Of a stretch of DNA of 6,759 nt, positions 1 to 5,048 are shown one piece after another. The notes under the pieces are model-generated. The model saw only the letters and a list, made by a program, of their open reading frames with translations. It had not been told where the DNA came from and ran no database searches. The DNA comes from Candidatus Mesolinea sp. (GTDB taxonomy: Bacteria > Chloroflexota > Anaerolineae > Anaerolineales > Anaerolineaceae), in the NCBI GenBank assembly GCA_003499715.1, contig DNSH01000097.1, positions 1 to 6,759 on the forward strand, read 5' to 3'. The position numbers and the translations under genes were made by a program. Positions within the stretch are counted from its first letter, which is position 1; the number at the start of each line of letters is the position of its first letter.

Positions 1-1
1 G

Positions 2-352
2 GATTATGCCCGGAGTATGGGGTTGAATGTGAAGCACGCGCGCTTTTTTATCCTGCTGAGCGCCAGTTTGCTCGCTGGCACGGTGACAGCCTTTTGCGGA
101 CCGATCGGCTTCATCGGGGTGGCTGTTCCGCACCTGTGCCGCAACCTGCTGCGTAGCGCAGATCACAAGGTGCTGATTCCAGCAGTAATTTTAGTCGGAG
201 CAATTGCTGCGCTGGTAGCCGATGCAATTGCCCAGCTTCCTGGGAGCCAGTATGTGCTGCCGATAAATGTGATTACGTCGCTATTTGGCGCGCCGTTTGT
301 GATCTGGGTGCTCATTCGGCAAAGGCGAGGTGCAACATCTTTCACAGTATGA
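2..352 (+). CDS. FecCD-family ABC importer permease, C-terminal fragment
   Basis: Partial gene: the frame is open to the left window edge, and the ATG at 17 is internal rather than a start. About 116 residues are visible, against roughly 330-350 for the family, so two thirds lie outside. The first residues (YARSMGLNV) match the end of the cytoplasmic coupling region that contacts the ATPase. A GPIGFIGVAVPHLCR segment follows, highly typical of FecCD/BtuC permeases, then two hydrophobic helices and the family-typical GAPFVIWVL end with a short basic tail. The protein forms the inner-membrane channel of an importer for iron-siderophore, heme or cobalamin; the substrate cannot be read from this fragment. 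Its stop overlaps the start of the ATPase gene (ATGA), so the two are translated together. Family assignment is firm. Confidence 0.93.
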   Translation, partial: DYARSMGLNVKHARFFILLSASLLAGTVTAFCGPIGFIGVAVPHLCRNLLRSADHKVLIPAVILVGAIAALVADAIAQLPGSQYVLPINVITSLFGAPFVIWVLIRQRRGATSFTV

Positions 353-1359
353 ACTCCGTGGTGCTCACAGCACGAGACCTCACGATTGGGTATGTGCATA
401 GCCGAACTAACAAGACGGTTATCGCGCAGGGATTAAACCTCGAACTGCATACGCAAGAATTGGTTTGCTTAGTGGGTCCCAATGGGGTGGGTAAATCGAC
501 ATTGCTGCGAACTCTAACAGGTATCCAGCCGAAGTTGGGCGGAAATCTGCTGCTTAAGGGCAAACCACTTGAAAAATATACCAGCAAAGCCTTAGCACAG
601 CTTGTTAGCGTGGTTCTAACTTCTCCAGTGCAAGTGGGCAACATGAAAGTGCGAAATCTGGTCGGGTTGGGGCGCTTTCCGTTTACAGGTCTTTTCGACA
701 GCCGTAGCCCAGAAGATGACTCTGCTGTGCAAGCTGCATTGGAGATGGCTGGGGCAGAAGGCTTGGCAGAGCGCTTCGTGCATGAGCTCAGCGATGGCGA
801 ACGCCAACGTGTGATGATTGCCCGCGCCTTAGCTCAAGAACCGCTCCTCTTAGTTCTCGACGAGCCTACAGCCTTTTTGGATTTACCAGGGCGCATAGCG
901 ATTATGCAGTTGATGCGGGAATTGGCCCATATACATGGTAAAGCCGTGCTCACTTCTACGCATGACCTAGACTTAGCTATGCACACAGCAGATAAACTTT
1001 GGCTGATGAGCATGGATGGCACTATAACAGCTGGTGCTCCAGAGGATTTGGTGCTGAGCGGATCTTTTGGCACCACCTTTGCTCAGCCTGATTTGCATTT
1101 TAACCCTCAGACAGGTAATTTTGAATCGACACAGCAACCCGTCCAGCGTGTGGTGCTACAAGCGGAAGGTTTAGCCGATATCTGGACAGCGCGGGCATTG
1201 AGGCGCGCTGGCTTTGAAGTGCTTGTGGAGGGACCCGCAGACCTACCGCGTGTGGAAGTTGTGAGACAAAACACTAGAACCACCTGGAAGCTTTTACGCT
1301 CCGGGGTAGCACTGGAGTTTGACTCGATTTATGCCTTGCTCTTAAGCTTGAGCGGGTAA
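349..1359 (+). CDS. FecE/FepC-like ABC transporter ATP-binding protein with C-terminal extension
   Basis: 336-residue cytoplasmic ATPase that would power the preceding FecCD permease. Visible motifs: Walker A GPNGVGKST (43-51), signature LSDGERQRV (147-155), Walker B LLLVLDEP (166-173) with catalytic Glu172, D-loop around FLD (176-178) and switch His205. The GLGRFPFTG segment (106-114) is typical of iron-chelate/cobalamin uptake ATPases. At the usual Q-loop place the sequence reads VVLTSP, with Thr91 where most relatives have Gln. Residues from about 250 to 336 exceed the standard length of about 255 and form an extra small domain containing DIWTARALRRAGFEV; my memory is that similar tails occur in some FecE-like proteins, with unknown role. 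The start ATG overlaps the permease stop. No Shine-Dalgarno lies at normal distance (a GAGG is about 17 bases upstream), so translation probably depends on coupling. Substrate not determined. Confidence 0.93.
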   Translation: MNSVVLTARDLTIGYVHSRTNKTVIAQGLNLELHTQELVCLVGPNGVGKSTLLRTLTGIQPKLGGNLLLKGKPLEKYTSKALAQLVSVVLTSPVQVGNMKVRNLVGLGRFPFTGLFDSRSPEDDSAVQAALEMAGAEGLAERFVHELSDGERQRVMIARALAQEPLLLVLDEPTAFLDLPGRIAIMQLMRELAHIHGKAVLTSTHDLDLAMHTADKLWLMSMDGTITAGAPEDLVLSGSFGTTFAQPDLHFNPQTGNFESTQQPVQRVVLQAEGLADIWTARALRRAGFEVLVEGPADLPRVEVVRQNTRTTWKLLRSGVALEFDSIYALLLSLSG

Positions 1360-1367
1360 TGAACCCC

Positions 1368-2618
1368 TCATGCTGGAATAAATTGGGTTACAACTAAGAC
1401 AATTGTGGCAAAGAAGATAATAATAGTGAGACCGATAGCTAAATAATTGGTTCCCTTTTTATTAGCCCACGACCCCATCAAGATCTTATCATTGGCGAGA
1501 ATGAGCACTAAAACTAAAATGACCGGCAGTAAAATTGCGTTGACCGTCTGCGAAAGTACCATGATCTGAAAGAGTGGAACCTTGGGGAGTATCACCAAGA
1601 GCATGCTGAGGAGCATAATACCGCCAAAAATGGTATAGAAGGCTGGTGCTTCATTTACATTGCGGTTCAATCCGCGCTCAAAGCCGAAAGCCTCGCAGAT
1701 GGCATAAGTTGTCGAGAGTGGCAGGACAGAAACTGCCAAGAGAGATGCTCCGAGTAGACCAATTGCAAAGAGCAAGCTTGAAGCTTCGCCAGCTAGGGGT
1801 CTAAGGGCTAAGGCTGCTTCCTCAGCACTATTGACTACAATTCCCCTGCTGAAGAGTGTGGCAGCTGTGGTGATGATGATAAATGCCGAAATGATATTGC
1901 CCCACATCGAGCCGAAAACCACGTCGGTGCGCGTATCTCCATATTTATTAAGATCCACACCTTTATCGGCAACCGAAGCCTGCAAATAGAAAATTCCCCA
2001 AGGGGTAATAGTGGTACCGATTACCGCCAGAACCGCGATCATATAATCAGAGTTCATTTGGATTTGGGGTTTAACTGCTGCCTGCAGGACAACGCCCCAA
2101 TCTGGCTTAATCACAAACACAGTGATTACATAACTTAGCGAAGAAAGACACAGCACCAGAAGGATTTTCTCCACGCTTTTATAGTCCCCTCGTAGTACGA
2201 TGAAGGTAATTAATATCCCCGCCAAGGGCACAGTAATCAGGCGGCTGATTCCAAACAGCTCTCCTGCGGCTGCCACGCCGGCAAACTCTGCGACTGTTGT
2301 GCCCAGGTTAGCAATCAATAAGCAAAGCATGGCAAACGCAGTCGTCTTGACGCCAAAGCGTTCGCGGATCAGATCTGCAGCACCTTTTCCTGTGACGGCT
2401 CCCATTCGTGCTGCCATTTCTTGAATGATCACTTCTCCGATGGTGATCAGTAAAATGATCCAAATAAAGCTGTAGCCATACTTGGAGCCCGCAACCGAAT
2501 AGGTAGCGATGCCCGGAGCATCGTTATCGGCGCTTGCAGTAATAATTCCGGGGCCAATAATGGATAAGAATGCAAACGTATTGCGCAGCCAAACTGGTGG
2601 ATTAAAACGTTTTTTCAT
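1368..2618 (-). CDS. Nramp/SLC11-family divalent metal transporter, NRMT-like (probable Mg2+ uptake)
   Basis: 416-residue membrane protein with about 11 hydrophobic segments, the normal Nramp length and topology. Residues are numbered from the ATG at 2618. TM1 begins GPGIITA, and ungapped alignment with MntH puts D33-A34-P35-G36 on the DPGN motif: the metal-binding Asp is kept and the Asn is Gly. In TM6 the usual MPH motif reads T205-P206-W207, so the soft methionine ligand that favours Mn/Fe is lost. In the family these losses mark Nramp-related magnesium transporters (NRMT), so Mg2+ is a more likely substrate than Mn or Fe; this is inference. The start is the ATG, because GAGG lies five bases before it; the in-frame GTG at 2624 overlaps that GAGG. 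The Shine-Dalgarno overlaps the stop of the upstream MgtE/CBS gene, implying coupled translation. Mn2+ transport remains possible. Confidence 0.9.
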   Translation of the reverse strand: MKKRFNPPVWLRNTFAFLSIIGPGIITASADNDAPGIATYSVAGSKYGYSFIWIILLITIGEVIIQEMAARMGAVTGKGAADLIRERFGVKTTAFAMLCLLIANLGTTVAEFAGVAAAGELFGISRLITVPLAGILITFIVLRGDYKSVEKILLVLCLSSLSYVITVFVIKPDWGVVLQAAVKPQIQMNSDYMIAVLAVIGTTITPWGIFYLQASVADKGVDLNKYGDTRTDVVFGSMWGNIISAFIIITTAATLFSRGIVVNSAEEAALALRPLAGEASSLLFAIGLLGASLLAVSVLPLSTTYAICEAFGFERGLNRNVNEAPAFYTIFGGIMLLSMLLVILPKVPLFQIMVLSQTVNAILLPVILVLVLILANDKILMGSWANKKGTNYLAIGLTIIIFFATIVLVVTQFIPA

Positions 2619-2621
2619 GGG

Positions 2622-2628
2622 CACCTCT
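2622..2628 (-). promoter_or_regulatory. Ribosome binding site of the Nramp-like gene, overlapping the upstream stop
   Basis: On the minus strand AGAGGTG precedes the ATG at 2618, with five bases between GAGG and ATG. It overlaps the TAG stop (2627-2629) of the MgtE/CBS gene and the competing in-frame GTG at 2622-2624. It decides the start in favour of the ATG and suggests that ribosomes finishing the first gene re-initiate on the second. Confidence 0.75.
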
Positions 2629-3892
2629 ATCTACTGGAAAAGCGGGGTAAACGTTTTTTCCAAGCGGTGGGGAGCACCGTATCGAGCGCATCATCCACAG
2701 TTACAATGCCTAACATCCTTTCAGTTTCAGGTTCCACCACGGGAATTGCCATTAAGTCATATTTGGCAATCAGATAAGCAGCGTCTTCCTGTGGGGTAAG
2801 CGGGTAAACCCGAACGATGGAATCATCAATCCATTTGGAAAGCGGCTGGTCCAGAGGCGAGGTGACCAAATCACGCAAGGTGACCACGCCCTTGAGTTTC
2901 TGGTTTTCATCGAGGATGTAAACGTAATACATAAACTCGTCCTCCAAGGCGTCTTCAGAAGAACGCAAGAATTGTAATGCTTCGCCAACCGTAAAGTGCT
3001 CTGGAACCCAGGTAAACTCGGTGGTCATGATACCGCCGGATGAATCCTCTGGATAACCCAAAAGAGAGCGCACCTCTTCGGCTTCCTCATCTTCCATAAG
3101 AGTGAGCAGCTGTTCGCTGACCTGATCGTCCATATCGGCTAAGATATCCGCTGCCTCATCCGGATCCATTTCCTCGAGCACGTCAGCAGCGCGCTCGGGG
3201 TGCAGGTGAGAAAGGATGGCTTGCTGTACCTCAGGGGAACTCTCCTCAAGGGTATCCGCTAAGTCCTCATTGGTGAAGCCTTGCAGCAAGGCTTTGCTGG
3301 TATGGCTGTCTAAGTCGTCCAGGATGGCAGCGATATCTGCGGGGGGCATTTGAACCAAGCGGGTTTGGGAAACACTCAAGCGCAAGGGGTCGTCGTGTTC
3401 AACCGATGCCACTAACTCCCACGGGATAACATGGGTCTTCAAGTCCTTATGGAACAGTTTAGCAATACGCTTGCCTGCTTTTTCCAGACCAAGGCGGCGC
3501 AGCAAACCGACAGTGCTTGCATCCACACCGGTGAGGTAGAAAAGCTCATCTTTACGTGCAATTTGCAAATCATTGACCCGGACTAAGCGCCGTCCTTCCA
3601 AATCGACGATTTGTTCATCCAGCACGCGTTGTTTAAGGAGCAATTCATGTCCCTTAGGCGTATAAGGTATTGCTTTATTGATATCGGTTTTGAGAACAAT
3701 ACTCGGCCATAGACTGGCTATCGATTGCGCATCGATCATCTTTTTGCCATCCACCGCGTTTTTAAGCACCAACGCAGCAATCGGGGGCATACTTTTTTCG
3801 GTGCTATTGACCATAATGTCATCTAATTTGCCAACAACATGCCCAAAACCATCCCAGACTTTCTGATTAAGAAGCTGACTTAAATAGATCAT
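2627..3892 (-). CDS. Soluble PRC-barrel / MgtE N-domain / CBS-pair protein (probable Mg2+ sensor or regulator)
   Basis: 421 residues from the ATG at 3892, with no transmembrane segment. Domains in order: a PRC-barrel-like start (1-75, MIYLSQLLNQKVWD), a second segment of similar type (about 88-165, VDLEGRRLVRVNDLQIA), an acidic helical MgtE N domain (about 183-283, with HPERAADVLEEMDPDEAADIL), the MgtE linker motif YPEDSSGGIMTTEF (280-293), CBS1 (about 288-345) and CBS2 (about 352-406, GIVTVDDALD). MgtE channels bind Mg2+ with acidic residues of the N and CBS domains to close the pore. Here the protein ends about 15 residues after CBS2 in a basic tail, just where the plug helix and five-TM pore would follow. 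It is therefore a free sensor module, likely acting on the Nramp-like carrier encoded eight bases downstream; that role is inferred. The ATG is preferred over the GTG at 3904, which overlaps the Shine-Dalgarno. Confidence 0.9.
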   Translation of the reverse strand: MIYLSQLLNQKVWDGFGHVVGKLDDIMVNSTEKSMPPIAALVLKNAVDGKKMIDAQSIASLWPSIVLKTDINKAIPYTPKGHELLLKQRVLDEQIVDLEGRRLVRVNDLQIARKDELFYLTGVDASTVGLLRRLGLEKAGKRIAKLFHKDLKTHVIPWELVASVEHDDPLRLSVSQTRLVQMPPADIAAILDDLDSHTSKALLQGFTNEDLADTLEESSPEVQQAILSHLHPERAADVLEEMDPDEAADILADMDDQVSEQLLTLMEDEEAEEVRSLLGYPEDSSGGIMTTEFTWVPEHFTVGEALQFLRSSEDALEDEFMYYVYILDENQKLKGVVTLRDLVTSPLDQPLSKWIDDSIVRVYPLTPQEDAAYLIAKYDLMAIPVVEPETERMLGIVTVDDALDTVLPTAWKKRLPRFSSR

Positions 3893-4108
3893 CACACACC
3901 TCACCAGGTTGTTTTGTATTCAGTTAGAAGATGACACCTCAGGGGACGCGTAACCCACCTTTTGCCCCTGGCCATAAAGGTTTACATGGCAGCGGTGCAA
4001 GTAGGTAAGATTACTGGTCCCATCAGACTTGCCGGCCCAGGCTGGTCGTCTGCTGCGGGTTCACTTCCGTTGGTTGTTACAAGTTCCATCGTTATCATTT
4101 CCGCTAAC
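3893..4108 (-). promoter_or_regulatory. Long structured 5' leader of the MgtE/CBS-Nramp operon, candidate metal-sensing RNA
   Basis: About 216 nt lie between the predicted transcription start (near 4108) and the ATG. Complementary segments seen on the minus strand: TCGTTA/TAACGA (4105-4110 with 4089-4094, at the very start of the RNA), AGAC/GTCT (4048-4051 with 4025-4028), GCCAT/ATGGC (3986-3990 with 3971-3975), CAGGGG/CCCCTG (3965-3970 with 3940-3945) and GGGAC/GTCCC (4017-4021 with 3943-3947). The last two share bases 3943-3945 and cannot form together, as expected of a switch. Leaders of magnesium transport genes often carry M-box riboswitches, but I do not see the conserved M-box core or the GGGGAGUAG of yybP-ykoY. 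No long U-tract is present, so control of translation is more likely than termination. Function is inferred from position and pairing only. Confidence 0.4.
3898..3905 (-). promoter_or_regulatory. Ribosome binding site that sets the start of the MgtE/CBS gene
   Basis: GGTGAGGT on the minus strand ends five bases before the ATG at 3892. The longer reading frame from the GTG at 3904 would begin inside this site and add MRCV before MIYLSQ, whereas related PRC-barrel proteins typically begin close to the YLSQL motif. Both points favour the ATG. Confidence 0.75.
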
Positions 4109-4114
4109 GACGAA

Positions 4115-4123
4115 AGTATACCA
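4115..4123 (-). promoter_or_regulatory. Extended -10 promoter of the MgtE/CBS-Nramp operon
   Basis: The minus strand reads TGGTATACT, an extended -10 element (TGn followed by TATACT, five of six matches to TATAAT). No good -35 hexamer lies 16-18 bases upstream (GCCAAA at 17), which extended -10 promoters tolerate. Transcription would start around the G at 4108. It is the only convincing promoter in the 338-base gap before this operon. Confidence 0.5.
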
Positions 4124-4140
4124 TAGCAATGGCGGAATTT

Positions 4141-4164
4141 GGCTTTGCGCTTTGCACAAAAGCC
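4141..4164 (-). terminator. Intergenic hairpin, possible end of the exporter/TIM-barrel transcript
   Basis: GGCTTTTGTGC and GCGCAAAGCC pair around an AAA loop: about ten base pairs including one G-T wobble and one bulged T. It lies 67 bases after the TIM-barrel stop and just before the next promoter, where a terminator belongs. A U-tract is lacking on either strand (AAATTCC follows on the minus strand), so it is not a classical intrinsic terminator; it could also protect the RNA 3' end or be a protein site. Confidence 0.35.
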
Positions 4165-4230
4165 ACTCGGTCACGCACGTCCTACATTGCTGTTCGATTA
4201 ACCCTATGCGAATATATGTGATTGGATAAA

Positions 4231-5037
4231 TTAATTGTTACTGGGGATAGCGTGTTTGCCAAACATAGCTTGCAAGCGGGGGACTTGCGCAAGTAAGGCT
4301 TCCGATTGGGTACGCCAGCCAAAAACGTCCCCAACGCCGCCATACTCCAGCGCGACGATTTCGGGCTGGCGCCATTCACCGCTCAGAATCTGTTGCTGCG
4401 CCCACCGGGTAGCTTGCCAATCGGTATCGCTCAATTCGAAATGATCGGTGATTAAGCCATGGTAACCACGCAGCCCGGTGAGATGGAGCTCGCGTAGGTG
4501 GTGCATGGGCAGCTGACTGACATAATCCGTCAGCTTATATTCCATGGCGCCGCAGCTGATGCGTGCGTGTGAAAGATCAAACAGCAAGTCGGTCTCGGTG
4601 GCGAGCAAGGCTTCACGGATAAGGTTGGCGTCAGCACCGATGCGGCTGCCTTTTTCCAATGGGGTGATGGGCAGGTTCTCAGCAACAAGCGGCACATCTG
4701 GGAGGTTGTTCCTTATAACGGTAAGCTCCTCAACCCACTCGCGTATTTGCTTGAGCTGGTCATTACGGCTCTCGGGGTCGAGTGTGCTGTTTCCTACAAG
4801 ATGGCAGTTCAGGTGAGGCGTATGGGTTTGGGTGAGCATCGCGCGCAATACGTCATAATCCAGGGTTGGAACTTTGCCATTGCCTACCGCAATCTCAAAA
4901 TGCACATAGACCGGGCGAAGGCGTTGGGCAGCGTGAATTACACCTTGCCAATCAGGGCACTTGAGCAGATCTACTTCCACCTTGCCTGTACGGAGCAGTT
5001 TTTCCAGCGGGAGCGAGTAATTGACGGCAAATTGCAT
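4231..5037 (-). CDS. TIM-barrel protein, sugar-phosphate isomerase/epimerase-like or DUF692-like; function unknown
   Basis: 268-residue soluble protein with no signal peptide or membrane segment. Many acidic and histidine residues sit at the ends of predicted beta strands, as in metal-dependent TIM barrels of the xylose isomerase/AP endonuclease 2 superfamily: YVHFE (44-48), H75 and H79, E120-N121 (LVAEN), D154 and H157 (LLFDLSHARIS), E183 and H185 (LRELHLTG), D198-H199, and E231 (IVALEYGG). The DLSHARIS and ELHLTG...DHF pattern resembles DUF692, whose members include iron-dependent peptide-modifying oxidases such as MbnB, but the protein is equally compatible with an uncharacterised isomerase-like family. 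No precursor-peptide gene is visible beside it. It starts 11 bases after the exporter stop with no clear Shine-Dalgarno, so coupled translation is likely. Fold is fairly sure; reaction and substrate are not known. Confidence 0.7.
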   Translation of the reverse strand: MQFAVNYSLPLEKLLRTGKVEVDLLKCPDWQGVIHAAQRLRPVYVHFEIAVGNGKVPTLDYDVLRAMLTQTHTPHLNCHLVGNSTLDPESRNDQLKQIREWVEELTVIRNNLPDVPLVAENLPITPLEKGSRIGADANLIREALLATETDLLFDLSHARISCGAMEYKLTDYVSQLPMHHLRELHLTGLRGYHGLITDHFELSDTDWQATRWAQQQILSGEWRQPEIVALEYGGVGDVFGWRTQSEALLAQVPRLQAMFGKHAIPSNN

Positions 5038-5048
5038 AGGTGCACTGC

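Larger units (their letters stand above)
3893..4230. other. 338-base intergenic region between two co-oriented minus-strand operons
   Basis: This is the only sizeable gap in the window. Read on the minus strand it holds, in order, about 66 bases with no clear signal after the TIM-barrel gene, a ten-pair hairpin (4141-4164), an extended -10 promoter (4115-4123), the structured leader and a ribosome binding site. I see no convincing short gene, tRNA, direct repeat array or insertion-sequence end in it. Confidence 0.6.

Noticed and set aside
17..352. ATG at 17 as a true gene start
   Set aside because: The frame remains open upstream and YARS before the Met belongs to the conserved FecCD coupling region; the gene is truncated by the window.
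3935..3965. Possible T-box antiterminator: the minus strand reads AGGTGGGTTACGCG, somewhat like AGGGTGGNACCGCG, with an AGTA further upstream
   Set aside because: The core is not matched base for base, the space to the AGTA is too short for a normal stem I, no terminator follows, and the operon has no link to tRNA charging or amino acids.
3893..4108. M-box (ykoK) magnesium riboswitch
   Set aside because: Expected from context, but the conserved run of the M-box core (the GGUGAGGCUCC and CGCUGCUGCCC parts with a later GGGU) is not present in recognisable form. I keep the leader as an unassigned structured RNA.
4029..4229. Plus-strand 66-codon open frame in the intergenic region
   Set aside because: It has no family resemblance, runs antisense to the promoter and leader, and overlaps the hairpin; chance explains it.
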